A stretch of 48,917 nucleotides of DNA from JAYVJH01 sp043777595 (GTDB taxonomy: Bacteria > Bacteroidota > Bacteroidia > Cytophagales > Spirosomataceae): assembly GCA_043777595.1 (NCBI GenBank), contig JAYWHT010000048.1, positions 1 through 48,917 on the forward strand, read 5' to 3'. Of the stretch, positions 1 to 8,390 are shown piece after piece. The notes under the pieces are model-generated. The model was not told the origin of the DNA, searched no databases, and saw only the letters and a program-made list of their open reading frames with translations. A program made the translations under genes and the position numbers. Numbering within the stretch: the first letter of the stretch is position 1; every line of letters begins with the position of its first letter.

Positions 1-237
1 GTAACAATCTCGTTGCAAACTTAATTTGGTTTTCAACATAAAATAGCAAATGCAATAAATGAGTAAAATTTAGCACTTAGATTTTTTGTTTTTCAGTAAG
101 TGTGAATTGTTACAAAATTCCTATTTTAGTCTGCAACGGATTTTTTACAGCATCATTTATTCTATTTTTAGGGCTAAAAAAAATAGACTTACCTATTTTA
201 ATTATTCAAAACCCTATTCTGATACCCTACCGTGGGG

Positions 238-270
238 TTGCTGTAATGAAGCGTTTTATTGTTATATTTC
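238..270 (+). promoter_or_regulatory. Putative Bacteroidota-type promoter of the MFS gene
   Basis: A TTG at 238-240 is followed after 22 bp by TATATTTC at 263-270, one base off the Bacteroidota -7 consensus TAnnTTTG. It lies about 20 bp before the ATG at 291. The rest of positions 1-237 is A/T-rich and shows no gene or repeat I can support. Confidence 0.4.
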
Positions 271-290
271 GGCTCTAAACCTTTTGTGCT

Positions 291-1511
291 ATGTCGTCTT
301 CTGTTCCCAAAACTTACCATTGGCTCACAGTTGCTACTGGCTTGCTGATGCTCACGGTTTCTAATGGCCTTATCAATTCTTCTATTTCAGTTTTCGACGA
401 GCCGCTCATCAAAGAATTTGGCTGGAAAGTAGGCCAGCTTAAATTTCGAGAGTTTGTAACATCGGCAGTTGCGTTCTTTTTAGTTTTTGGCAGTGGCTCG
501 CTCATTGATAAGTTTGGGGCCAAACGCTTGATGCTGGTCGGTGGGGCTTGCTTGGCGTTGGCTTTTGGGTTGTATAGCCGTATTGGCTCACTGTACCAGA
601 TGTATGCCGTTCATATTTTGCTGGCCACGGCTCTGGTTTCGGCGGGTACTATTGCCGCCATTGTGCTTATTTCGGGTTGGTTCAGCGAGCGCAGGGGTTT
701 GGCTTTGGGTATTACGTTTATGGGTACGAGCATGGGCGGTGTTATTTTTCCAAAACCAATCGCCGCCTTGATAGCCGACTACGGCTGGCGAACGACCATG
801 CTCATCGTCATTGCTTTACCTACTTTTTTCTTTTTTTGGACGTTAATTTTTGTCAGAAATACACCACAAGAACGAGGCTTGAAACCCTTTGGCCAAACCG
901 AAAGCCAAACCGATGATGGCCTCCTCAAAACGGGATTGGACTACACAGAGGCCACCAAAACAACTATGTTTTGGCTGATAGCCGTGTCTGGATTTTTTAC
1001 TTTTTATAGTGTTGTGGGGCTAATATCTAATACTTTTTTGTACATGAGGCAATTAGGATATGAACCCAAAACGGCAGCAACGGCACTGTCGTACTTTGCG
1101 TTTTGCTCGTTGAGCGGCAAACTAATTATTTCGAGCCTATCCGACTATTTTAGTCCCTACAAAGTCTTTGCATTTTGTTGTGCTGGTATGTGCCTGGGTT
1201 CGTTGGGTCATGTACTGATGGACAAAGACCTGATTTGGTTTACCATTCCTGTTATGGCTCTCTCGTGGGGAGGTATGTACACGCTCTATAATCTAATCAC
1301 TGTTCGTAGTTTTGGGCTTAAAGCTACGGGTAAAATCAACGGCACAATCAGTATGTTTGAGTCGGCGGGGGCGGCGTTGGGGCCGTGGCTTACGGGAATA
1401 TTATTTGACCAAACGCAAAGCTACCAAACAGGGTTTGCCATTATTAGTATCATGCTTTTTTGTTGTGCTTTGGTGGCTTCGCAGTTTGGTAGATTTGCAA
1501 TAAAAATATAG
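291..1511 (+). CDS. MFS transporter
   Basis: This 406-residue protein has the length and alternating hydrophobic segments of a 12-helix major facilitator. A loop 2-3 signature, GSLIDKFGAKRL, lies near residues 68-80, the usual place for MFS motif A, and a longer hydrophilic loop follows helix 6 near residues 190-220. The family moves small solutes across the inner membrane by uniport, symport or antiport. The overall look resembles the monocarboxylate/oxalate-formate branch, but I cannot name the substrate. The ATG at 291 follows a plausible promoter, and a strong hairpin lies just past the stop. It is transcribed convergently with gcvH and has no obvious operon partner. Confidence 0.85.
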   Translation: MSSSVPKTYHWLTVATGLLMLTVSNGLINSSISVFDEPLIKEFGWKVGQLKFREFVTSAVAFFLVFGSGSLIDKFGAKRLMLVGGACLALAFGLYSRIGSLYQMYAVHILLATALVSAGTIAAIVLISGWFSERRGLALGITFMGTSMGGVIFPKPIAALIADYGWRTTMLIVIALPTFFFFWTLIFVRNTPQERGLKPFGQTESQTDDGLLKTGLDYTEATKTTMFWLIAVSGFFTFYSVVGLISNTFLYMRQLGYEPKTAATALSYFAFCSLSGKLIISSLSDYFSPYKVFAFCCAGMCLGSLGHVLMDKDLIWFTIPVMALSWGGMYTLYNLITVRSFGLKATGKINGTISMFESAGAALGPWLTGILFDQTQSYQTGFAIISIMLFCCALVASQFGRFAIKI

Positions 1512-1521
1512 ACAACAAAAA

Positions 1522-1558
1522 AAATGGTCGTCGTTTCTGACAGAAACGACGACCATTT
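1522..1558. terminator. Bidirectional terminator between the MFS gene and gcvH
   Basis: A perfect inverted repeat with 18-bp arms (1522-1539 and 1541-1558) and a one-base centre has A-rich sequence before it and begins with AAA and ends with TTT. It sits between two convergent genes and can act on either strand. Confidence 0.8.
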
Positions 1559-1574
1559 GAAAACGATACGCTTT

Positions 1575-1952
1575 TTATCCCGCTACCTTGGCGTAGTCGT
1601 CTGCCGACAGTAAGCTCTCTATCTCATTGGCATCATTGATTTTTATTTTCACCATCCAGCCTTCGCCATAAGGGTCATTGTTTACCAGTTCGGGGGCAGC
1701 ATCTAATGCTGAGTTTAACTCCAAAATCTCACCCGTAACAGGGCTAAATAAATCAGAAACCGTTTTGACGGCCTCCACACTACCAAATACATCGCCATGT
1801 GCAATAGTCTGCCCCACGGTATTGATGTCAATGAAGACTATATCGCCCAGCTCGCTTTGAGCAAACTCTGTGATACCTACGGTCGCAATATCACCTTCAA
1901 TCGAAATCCATTCGTGGTCTTTGGTGTATTTTAATTCTGCTGGAAAAATCAT
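1575..1952 (-). CDS. gcvH: Glycine cleavage system H protein
   Basis: This 125-residue protein is the lipoyl carrier of the glycine cleavage complex. It shuttles the aminomethyl group from the P protein to the T protein and is reoxidised by the L protein. The lipoyl attachment site is the lysine in VEAVKTVS (Lys63), on the expected hairpin; the N-terminal YTKDHEW and C-terminal NDPYGEGWM motifs are also family hallmarks. Length is normal. glyA lies upstream on the same strand, which fits since serine hydroxymethyltransferase consumes the methylene-THF made by the cleavage system. About 200 bp containing a dispersed repeat separates them, so gcvH may have its own promoter. gcvP and gcvT are not in the window. 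Confidence 0.97.
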   Translation of the reverse strand: MIFPAELKYTKDHEWISIEGDIATVGITEFAQSELGDIVFIDINTVGQTIAHGDVFGSVEAVKTVSDLFSPVTGEILELNSALDAAPELVNNDPYGEGWMVKIKINDANEIESLLSADDYAKVAG

Positions 1953-1983
1953 AAGAAAAATATATTTAAAGGTTGTTTATTTA

Positions 1984-2090
1984 AGTAGTTGTGAGTACAT
2001 AGTACAGTGTCGTGAGTTAAATACAATGCTGTTGATCAGTAAGTTATCAAAACTAAAATACCTTATCAGTTTTGAATAAGTACTTAATTT
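1984..2090 (-). repeat. 107-bp dispersed upstream repeat, copy 1
   Basis: This matches copy 2 (11467-11573, opposite strand) with about 8 differences in 107 bp and copies 3 and 4 (39693-39799, 46403-46483) more loosely. It ends about 31 bp before the gcvH start. Read toward gcvH, it contains TAGTTTTG, a match to the TAnnTTTG -7 element, with TTA rather than TTG 21 bp upstream. Strand is given as the direction of the downstream gene. It may serve as a promoter or leader; that role is inferred. Confidence 0.75.
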
Positions 2091-2155
2091 AATAGTCGTA
2101 AATATTGAGTAATTATTTATTTACTAATTCAATCACTCAATCATTCACTTATTGA

Positions 2156-3430
2156 CTAATACAACGGATATTGCTGCATCCAAGCGTTAATTTCGGCTTT
2201 TGTACCTGCTATTGTTGTTTCATTGTCGAGGTTCATCAACACGTTGTCAATCATATCAACGATGCGCTCCATGTCTGTTTCTACCATTCCACGGGTTGTC
2301 ATAGCGGCCGTACCTACCCGCATACCCGACGTTACCATTGGGCTTTTGTCGTCAAAGGGTACCATGTTTTTGTTTACAGTAATGTCGGCCTTGATGAGTG
2401 CATTTTCAGCTTGCTTGCCCGACAGTCCTTTTGGTCGTAAGTCAATTAGCATCAAGTGGTTGTCTGTACCTCCCGAAATAATTTTGTAGCCCTTATCGAC
2501 AAAACCCTTGGCCATAGCTTGGGCGTTTTTCTTGACCTGTAAACCATAATTCATAAAGTCGTCGCTAAGGGCTTCGCCGAAAGCGATGGCTTTGCCTGCA
2601 ATGACGTGTTGGAGCGGGCCGCCTTGCGTACCTGGAAAAACCCCTGAGTCCAACAGCGACGACATCATACGCAGGTCGCCTTTTGGGGTTTTTATTCCAT
2701 ACGGGTTTTCAAAGTCGTTCCGCATCATAATCACACCGCCCCGAGGGCCACGGAGTGTTTTGTGGGTAGTGGTGGTTACAATATGACAATGGTCGAATGG
2801 GTCGTTCAGTAAGCCTTTGGCAATAAGGCCAGACGGGTGCGAAATATCAGCCAATAGCAATGCGCCAATTTGGTCGGCGATGGCTCTCAGGCGGGCATAG
2901 TCCCAGTCTCGGCTATATGCTGATGCGCCACAAATCATCATTTTTGGGCGTTCTTTGAGGGCTGTTGCCTCTACCTTATCCCAATCAATGAGACCAGTTT
3001 CTTGTTCAACACCATAAAAAAACGGCTGAAAATACTTGCCAGAAATATTAACGGGCGAGCCATGAGTGAGGTGTCCACCATGAGCCAGATTAAAGCCCAG
3101 AATTTTATCACCAGGTTTTAGGCAAGCCACAAATACGGCCGTATTGGCCTGTGCGCCAGAGTGTGGCTGAACGTTAGCCCAAGTGGCACCAAAAAGTTCT
3201 TTGAGGCGGTCAATCGCAATTTGTTCTACAATATCAACTACTTCACAACCAGCATAATACCGCTTGCCCGGCAGCCCTTCGGCATATTTATTGGTCAGTA
3301 CACTACCTTGCGCTTCCATGATTTGTTTTGAAGTAAAATTTTCGGAAGCAATCAACTCAATACCGTCTTGTTGGCGGTGGTATTCTTTCTGAATTAGGTC
3401 AAAAATCTGTGAATCTCGCTGTGTGGACAT
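2156..3430 (-). CDS. glyA: Serine hydroxymethyltransferase
   Basis: This PLP enzyme of 424 residues interconverts serine and glycine, moving the hydroxymethyl carbon to tetrahydrofolate, and is a main source of one-carbon units. The PLP-binding lysine is Lys224 in TTTTHKTLRGPRGG. Other family blocks are IASENFTS near the N-terminus, KYAEGLPGKRYYAGCE, the PHSGAQAN stretch and the LLADISHPSGLIA segment. Length is typical and the protein is complete. A TAACTTTG -7 element at 3462-3469 lies about 30 bp before the ATG. gcvH follows on the same strand. Confidence 0.98.
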   Translation of the reverse strand: MSTQRDSQIFDLIQKEYHRQQDGIELIASENFTSKQIMEAQGSVLTNKYAEGLPGKRYYAGCEVVDIVEQIAIDRLKELFGATWANVQPHSGAQANTAVFVACLKPGDKILGFNLAHGGHLTHGSPVNISGKYFQPFFYGVEQETGLIDWDKVEATALKERPKMMICGASAYSRDWDYARLRAIADQIGALLLADISHPSGLIAKGLLNDPFDHCHIVTTTTHKTLRGPRGGVIMMRNDFENPYGIKTPKGDLRMMSSLLDSGVFPGTQGGPLQHVIAGKAIAFGEALSDDFMNYGLQVKKNAQAMAKGFVDKGYKIISGGTDNHLMLIDLRPKGLSGKQAENALIKADITVNKNMVPFDDKSPMVTSGMRVGTAAMTTRGMVETDMERIVDMIDNVLMNLDNETTIAGTKAEINAWMQQYPLY

Positions 3431-3461
3431 TATAAAATTTATTTTTAGTTAATAATTTTTA

Positions 3462-3469
3462 CAAAGTTA
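3462..3469 (-). promoter_or_regulatory. -7 promoter element of glyA
   Basis: On the minus strand this reads TAACTTTG, a perfect TAnnTTTG match, placing the transcription start about 25 nt before the glyA ATG. No TTG is present at the expected upstream distance, so only the -7 half is supported. Confidence 0.45.
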
Positions 3470-3554
3470 CGGTTTTCTAACTATTGATTTACTTAGATTT
3501 GTGGATAAAAATACAATTTCAGTTAATTTTATCCTAAACCAACAACTTTATTTA

Positions 3555-4139
3555 ATGGATTTTATAGTAGGGGTATATTTCAAACTCATGGGCTGGCAAA
3601 TAGTGGGCAACCCACAGCTTCAGCTCAAAAAAGGTATCTGGGTCGTTGGGCCACACACCAGTATCGGCGATTTTTTTACGGGATTAGCGCTCAGGCACAT
3701 GCTACCCTTGAAAATTGGCTTTTTGGGCAAACATACGCTCTTTACTTGGTATAGCAGTTGGTTTTTTAGGGCTTTGAGTTGCTATCCTGTCGATAGAACC
3801 AAGACCAATAACTTGGTAGGTGCGGTTGTCGAAACATTCAACCAGCACGACTCGATTCGTATTGCACTGGCGCATGAAGGCACTCGCAAAAACGTTAAAA
3901 ACTTCAAAACTGGGTTTTACTTTATAGCATTAGAAGCCAAAATTCCTATTGTATTGGCAGGTTTTGAACTAAAAAACAGAAGAGCAGTTTTCGGGCCAGT
4001 CATTTATCCAACAGGCAATTATAAAGAAGATATGAAACCTTTTTATGAGTTTTACTCAAAACTCAATGCCCCCAAAAAAGACTGGGTGCTGGCTTACGAA
4101 GCAACGGGCGAGATAGTAGAGCCAACCGCCCGAAAATAG
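3555..4139 (+). CDS. 1-acyl-sn-glycerol-3-phosphate acyltransferase-like protein
   Basis: This is a PlsC-family (LPLAT superfamily) acyltransferase of 194 residues. The catalytic HX4D motif is HTSIGD (His34 to Asp39) and the substrate-binding EGTR motif appears as AHEGTRK near residue 113. Such enzymes transfer an acyl chain to lysophosphatidate or related lipids at the inner membrane; this short Bacteroidota version is close to those annotated as glycerol acyltransferases. An in-frame GTG at 3501 would add 18 residues, but the ATG at 3555 gives a more usual N-terminus. The methyltransferase gene starts 7 bp after its stop, so read-through into the R-M genes is likely. Confidence 0.82.
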   Translation: MDFIVGVYFKLMGWQIVGNPQLQLKKGIWVVGPHTSIGDFFTGLALRHMLPLKIGFLGKHTLFTWYSSWFFRALSCYPVDRTKTNNLVGAVVETFNQHDSIRIALAHEGTRKNVKNFKTGFYFIALEAKIPIVLAGFELKNRRAVFGPVIYPTGNYKEDMKPFYEFYSKLNAPKKDWVLAYEATGEIVEPTARK

Positions 4140-4146
4140 AAAAGAA

Positions 4147-5424
4147 ATGAAAAAGAATTTATTATCACTTTTTTCGGGTTGTGGTGGAATGGATATTGGT
4201 TTTGAGGGTGGATTCAAAATACCAAAAGCAACCATAAATGCCGACATACATAAAGACTGGATTGAAAAAGAAGACACAACACATTATTATTTGAAAGAAA
4301 CTACTTTTGAAACAAAATTTGCCAACGATATAAGCGAACACGCCAAAATTGCTTGGAACGATTATTTTTCAAAAAAGCGTGGCCATGATTTGGGCGAAAC
4401 TTTCAGAGTTGGAAGTATTGTAGATATTGTAAAAGAGTATAAAAATGGCAATACAAAAATATTCCCACAAAATGTAGAAATTGTTACAGGCGGCTTTCCT
4501 TGTCAAGATTTTAGTGTTGCAGGAAAGCGAAATGGTTTTAGTTCACACAAAGACCATAACGGAAAACTCATCAACTCGGACATTCCGACCGAAGAAACGA
4601 GAGGAAAATTGTATATGTGGATGAAAGAAGTTGTTGAAATTACGTTACCCAAAATTTTTATTGCCGAAAACGTAAAAGGATTAGCCAATTTGGGCGAAGT
4701 CAAAGAAATTATCCAATCAGATTTTTCAAATATAAATGGAGATGGCTATTTGGTTTTATCCCCAAAAGTTTTGCACGCTGGACAGTTTGGCGTTCCACAA
4801 TCAAGAGAACGTATCATTTTTATTGGTTTCAAAAAATCTGCATTGACAAAAGAAGCATTAGAAGAACTTTCAAAAAAAGATATTTCTGAAAAATACAATC
4901 CTTACCCAGTTCCAACGCACAGACTAAACGGCGAAATGCACTATTCTTCGGTTGAACATTTGATGAAAATGTTTACACCAAGTAAAGATGTTTTGTTGGA
5001 TTTAAAAGAACCCGAAGAAACAACTGATTTATCTCAAATGCACTACTCAAAAGCAAAGTTCATGGGCGTACATTGCCAAGGGCAAAAGGAAGTTGAATTA
5101 GAAAAATTGGCCCCAACGATACGCTCAGAACACCACGGAAATATTGAATACAGAAGATTAAATGTAGAAAATGGGGGAAAGAAAGCTAATGAATTAGAAA
5201 AAGGACTAAAAGAAAGACGTTTGACATTAAGAGAATGTGCCAGAATACAAACATTTCCAGATGACTTTAATTTTGTAATTCCAGAAAACGAAAAAAATAC
5301 CAAATTTGCCGTTAGTCCTTCGGTTGGTTACAAATTAGTAGGCAATGCAGTTCCACCACTTTTGGCGTATCATATTGCCAAAAAAATAGAATCAAACTGG
5401 GCATTTTACTTTGGCAAGAACTAA
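4147..5424 (+). CDS. DNA (cytosine-5-)-methyltransferase of a type II R-M system
   Basis: This 425-residue C5-methyltransferase has the motifs in canonical order: motif I FSGCGGMDIGF at residues 9-19; motif IV with catalytic Cys119 in GGFPCQDFS; motif VI ENVKG at 174; motif VIII QSRERIIFIG; motif IX RRLTLRECARIQTFPDDF; and motif X VGNAVPPLLAYHIA. The target recognition domain lies between VIII and IX, and I cannot read the specificity from it. The enzyme protects host DNA by methylating cytosine in the site cut by its partner. The endonuclease gene starts 8 bp later. Both are clearly more A/T-rich than the flanking genes, which suggests horizontal gain. Confidence 0.93.
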   Translation: MKKNLLSLFSGCGGMDIGFEGGFKIPKATINADIHKDWIEKEDTTHYYLKETTFETKFANDISEHAKIAWNDYFSKKRGHDLGETFRVGSIVDIVKEYKNGNTKIFPQNVEIVTGGFPCQDFSVAGKRNGFSSHKDHNGKLINSDIPTEETRGKLYMWMKEVVEITLPKIFIAENVKGLANLGEVKEIIQSDFSNINGDGYLVLSPKVLHAGQFGVPQSRERIIFIGFKKSALTKEALEELSKKDISEKYNPYPVPTHRLNGEMHYSSVEHLMKMFTPSKDVLLDLKEPEETTDLSQMHYSKAKFMGVHCQGQKEVELEKLAPTIRSEHHGNIEYRRLNVENGGKKANELEKGLKERRLTLRECARIQTFPDDFNFVIPENEKNTKFAVSPSVGYKLVGNAVPPLLAYHIAKKIESNWAFYFGKN

Positions 5425-5432
5425 AAATATAG

Positions 5433-6311
5433 ATGAATACCACCCAAAATTTACTCAACTCATTTCTAATTGTGTATTTCTACAAAATAGAAAACGAATT
5501 GAATACGACAAAAAATGGTCTTGAAACAATAAAATTTCAGTCAGAAGAAGCAAATACAGATGAACACTTGAAAAAATATTTTCAAGAATTTTTACTCAAA
5601 CACAATGATTTGTCAGGTGTTAAACTTAAAAAATTAGCTGTAAAAATAGATTCTGAGGAACACATCATTGATATTGAAAAATTACGGTCATATAAAATTA
5701 CAAACGTATTATTGCCCGAACAGTTAAGCGCAACACAAAAGAAATTTATTACTGAATCAAAAAAATCTGTCTATACAAGTCCTGATTTGTATTTAGAAAT
5801 TACAGATGGGACAAATATTTATTTTGAATCAGTTGAATTAAAATCAACGAAAGATAACAATATTCCAGGTTCAAGCGTTCAACAGATTTCACCTTTTGAG
5901 TGGGTAGTATTTGTAAAAAGAGATAACGACAAGGTTTTGGTAACTACTGGATTTTACATCAATAGCATAACTGAAAAATTGCCATTCCCCGACAGAAGCC
6001 CAAGACCTCAGATTGGTTTTAAAACGTTGTTAGACTGGAATAAAAAATATAGAAAAGTTGAAAATGAAGTTTTGACAATTGAAAATATTACAGAAATAAA
6101 CAACGACAAAATAAAACTACTTACAGACTGGCAAGACTTTTTGGCAGCCGACTGGCTCGAAATAATTAAAGCCGAAGAAATCAGAAATAATGAAAAGTGG
6201 TTTAACAACGCAATTAGAAAATTTGCTTTGAAGTTTTTGGACTACACAAACGCATTAACAAACGCAGACAAAGAAAGATTAAAAAGCAACTTGACGAAAA
6301 TAATCAAATAA
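5433..6311 (+). CDS. Putative type II restriction endonuclease
   Basis: I do not recognise a named REase family in this 292-residue protein, but it has a PD-(D/E)xK-like core: Pro117-Asp118 in SPDLYLEI, then Glu135 and Lys137 in VELKS, followed by GSSVQQISPFEW, which fits the motif continuing the nuclease fold. Its place 8 bp after a C5-methyltransferase, on the same strand, makes restriction the natural role. The base composition is strongly A/T-rich, with many AAA, AAT and ATA codons, unlike pyrH after it. The protein appears complete. The recognition site is unknown. Confidence 0.8.
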   Translation: MNTTQNLLNSFLIVYFYKIENELNTTKNGLETIKFQSEEANTDEHLKKYFQEFLLKHNDLSGVKLKKLAVKIDSEEHIIDIEKLRSYKITNVLLPEQLSATQKKFITESKKSVYTSPDLYLEITDGTNIYFESVELKSTKDNNIPGSSVQQISPFEWVVFVKRDNDKVLVTTGFYINSITEKLPFPDRSPRPQIGFKTLLDWNKKYRKVENEVLTIENITEINNDKIKLLTDWQDFLAADWLEIIKAEEIRNNEKWFNNAIRKFALKFLDYTNALTNADKERLKSNLTKIIK

Positions 6312-6338
6312 CGAACACAAAAAATAGCCTTGTTCGTT
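6310..6338 (+). terminator. Weak hairpin after the restriction gene
   Basis: Eight-base arms, AACGAACA at 6310-6317 and TGTTCGTT at 6331-6338, overlap the endonuclease stop and enclose a 13-nt A-rich loop. No T-tract follows, so termination would be weak. Confidence 0.3.
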
Positions 6339-6355
6339 GAAAACCAAGATTTTTG

Positions 6356-6387
6356 TTGAATTTATAATTGAAAGTGCCGTATTTTTG
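6356..6387 (+). promoter_or_regulatory. Promoter of pyrH
   Basis: TTG at 6356-6358, a 21-bp spacer, and TATTTTTG at 6380-6387 match the Bacteroidota TTG/TAnnTTTG promoter. Transcription would begin near 6394, just before the ATG at 6407. That rules against the more upstream ATG at 6368, which would lie inside the promoter. Confidence 0.7.
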
Positions 6388-6406
6388 TGTCAAACCAAAC
6401 AAATCC

Positions 6407-7126
6407 ATGAATCAGTTAAAATACAAACGTGTACTCGTCAAGCTAAGTGGCGAATCGCTCAGTGGGCCAGACAAAAAACAAATCATTGACTTTGACATTC
6501 TGAGTCGCTATGCTCAAGAAATCAAGACCATTGTTGATGCTGGCGTTGAGGTGGCGATTGTGATTGGTGGTGGCAATATTTTTAGAGGTGCATCGGTCGA
6601 AAAATCGGGTATTGACCGAGTACAAGGCGACCAAATGGGAATGTTGGCAACGGTCATCAACGGCATGGCTGTTCAGAGTTCGCTCGAAAAATTTGGAATG
6701 TTTACCCGACTATTATCGGCTATCAAAATGGAACAAGTCGCAGAGCCGCTCATTCGCCGTAGGGCAGTACGGCATTTAGAAAAGGGCCGTATCGTGATTT
6801 TTGGCGCAGGCACTGGCAATCCCTACTTTACGACCGACTCGGCTGGCGTGTTGCGAGCCATCGAAATCAACGCCGATGTAATACTAAAAGGCACTCGTGT
6901 GGACGGCATCTATACCGCCGACCCCGAAAAAGACCCCACCGCCACTCGCTACGACACCATTAGTTATGACGAAGCACTCGCCAAAAATCTACAAATCATG
7001 GACCTCACGGCTTTTACCCAAGCCAAAGAAAACCATTTGCCTATTATCGTTTTTGACATGAACAAACCAGGCAATTTACTCAAAATAGTACAAGGAGAAG
7101 CTATCGGAACATTGGTAACGAGCTAA
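6407..7126 (+). CDS. pyrH: UMP kinase
   Basis: This hexameric bacterial UMP kinase of 239 residues phosphorylates UMP to UDP with ATP in pyrimidine nucleotide synthesis. It has the amino acid kinase fold: VLVKLSGESL at the N-terminus, VIGGGNIFRG for the phosphate loop, GAGTGNPYFTTDS and LKGTRVDGIYTADP. An in-frame ATG at 6368 would extend it, but the promoter lies over that start, so 6407 is chosen. In most bacteria frr follows pyrH directly; here a two-gene cassette and REP-like repeats occupy the 1.9 kb between them. Confidence 0.97.
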   Translation: MNQLKYKRVLVKLSGESLSGPDKKQIIDFDILSRYAQEIKTIVDAGVEVAIVIGGGNIFRGASVEKSGIDRVQGDQMGMLATVINGMAVQSSLEKFGMFTRLLSAIKMEQVAEPLIRRRAVRHLEKGRIVIFGAGTGNPYFTTDSAGVLRAIEINADVILKGTRVDGIYTADPEKDPTATRYDTISYDEALAKNLQIMDLTAFTQAKENHLPIIVFDMNKPGNLLKIVQGEAIGTLVTS

Positions 7127-7131
7127 CAAAC

Positions 7132-7160
7132 ATCAAGATATGGTAAAGCCATGTCATAAA
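7132..7160. repeat. REP-like 28-bp repeat, left flank of the ATPase/nuclease cassette
   Basis: Positions 7132-7159 are identical to 8972-8999; a close variant lies at 8943-8970. The core is a small palindrome, GATATGG and CCATGTC around TAAAG, where one pair is a G-T wobble; the variant copy has the perfect partner CCATATC. It begins 5 bp after the pyrH stop. Confidence 0.75.
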
Positions 7161-7175
7161 CCATGATACTCTAAC

Positions 7176-8390
7176 GTGCAACGCATTGAAGTGCAAAATT
7201 TTGGCCCAATCAAAAACATGACCTTAGACATTAAGGATTACATGATTTTTATTGGCCCGCAGGCTTCGGGCAAAAGTACGCTGGCTAAGTTGGTGTGGCT
7301 GTATTACAGATTTTCCAGAGATGTTGCAATTCATTACAATGTTGTGATATTTCAGAAAAGTGTTCAATTCATCACCCATTTAAACGTTATTGATTTTATT
7401 CTTTCGCTTGCACGGCATGATAACTACATTGATAAAAAATACATAAAGCCCAACACCAAAATTATCTTTTATTATACCGACAATATATATGTTGATATAA
7501 TTCAGCGGACAGTATCTCCTGATCTTGATAAAGTACTTTTAGATATTTTTAAAGAATATAAAAGAATACGTGAGTTAAGGTTCGATACAGATATTAGCTT
7601 TGAAAAGTCAAATATATTGAGAGAAAGTTTTTATTCTGATATTATCAATTCTGTCAATGATTTAACGAACTTGTCTGCGGAGTCTATATTTATTCCTGCT
7701 GGAAGAATGAATTATTTTAAAGCAGGCGAAAAAGAAAATAATTTACTGGACTTCATACTCGGCGATTTGTTTACAAACAGAAAAGAGAAAGTAAGCCCAC
7801 TCTTTGAAAACTTAAAAAAAGCCATTTTAAAAGGAAAGGTAGCGATTGTACAAAATGTGAATAAGGAAACCTCATTAGAAGAATATTCGCCTGTAATTTC
7901 AGGCGAGGGCTTTCAAGTACCAATTCAGCAAGCATCATCTGGGCAACAAGAGGCGATGGGTATTATTCTGACAGTTGAATATTTATTAAAACAAAAAACA
8001 GTCTATTACACCATTATCGAAGAACCCGAAGCGCATTTGTTTCCAGAAGCGCAGCGAGACTTGACGTATTTGATTTCGCTTTTGGCCAATCAAGACCGTA
8101 ATCAAGTATTGCTCACTACACACAGCCCCTATATTTTGGCAGCCCTAAACAACCTCATGAAGGCATATACGGTTGGGCAAGTGGCTCGCAATGAAAGTGC
8201 CGTCAATGACATCATCGCCAGAGAGTTGTGGGTCAATCCAGAACAAGTTTTTGTGGGTTATATGGAAAATGGCGAAATAAAAAACATAGTTAATGAAGAA
8301 TTATTGCAAATTGAGCATGATTGCTTAGACAGCGTTTCGACTGACATTATGATAAAATTTGACCAACTACTTGATATTCAGTATGCATGA
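7176..8390 (+). CDS. AAA/OLD-like ATPase, first gene of a putative two-gene defence cassette
   Basis: This 404-residue ATPase has an ABC/SMC-type nucleotide-binding domain. The N-terminal strand IEVQNFGPIKNM leads to Walker A GPQASGKST (27-35); the signature-like SSGQQE is at 254-259, Walker B IIEEPEAHLFPEA with Glu282-Glu283, and an H-loop LLTTHSPY with His316. This is the layout of AAA_15/AAA_21 (OLD-like) ATPases. No TOPRIM domain follows, so a separate effector is expected, and the next gene overlaps it by 4 bp (ATGA). Residues about 50-250 are a divergent insert, likely a coiled coil or sensor. The start is GTG at 7176. ATPase and small nuclease pairs of this shape are common in antiphage defence, but I know no named system with this exact pair. 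Confidence 0.85.
   Translation: MQRIEVQNFGPIKNMTLDIKDYMIFIGPQASGKSTLAKLVWLYYRFSRDVAIHYNVVIFQKSVQFITHLNVIDFILSLARHDNYIDKKYIKPNTKIIFYYTDNIYVDIIQRTVSPDLDKVLLDIFKEYKRIRELRFDTDISFEKSNILRESFYSDIINSVNDLTNLSAESIFIPAGRMNYFKAGEKENNLLDFILGDLFTNRKEKVSPLFENLKKAILKGKVAIVQNVNKETSLEEYSPVISGEGFQVPIQQASSGQQEAMGIILTVEYLLKQKTVYYTIIEEPEAHLFPEAQRDLTYLISLLANQDRNQVLLTTHSPYILAALNNLMKAYTVGQVARNESAVNDIIARELWVNPEQVFVGYMENGEIKNIVNEELLQIEHDCLDSVSTDIMIKFDQLLDIQYA

Noticed and set aside
86..364. 92-codon frame before the MFS gene
   Set aside because: It overlaps the MFS start, has no family features and covers the likely promoter.
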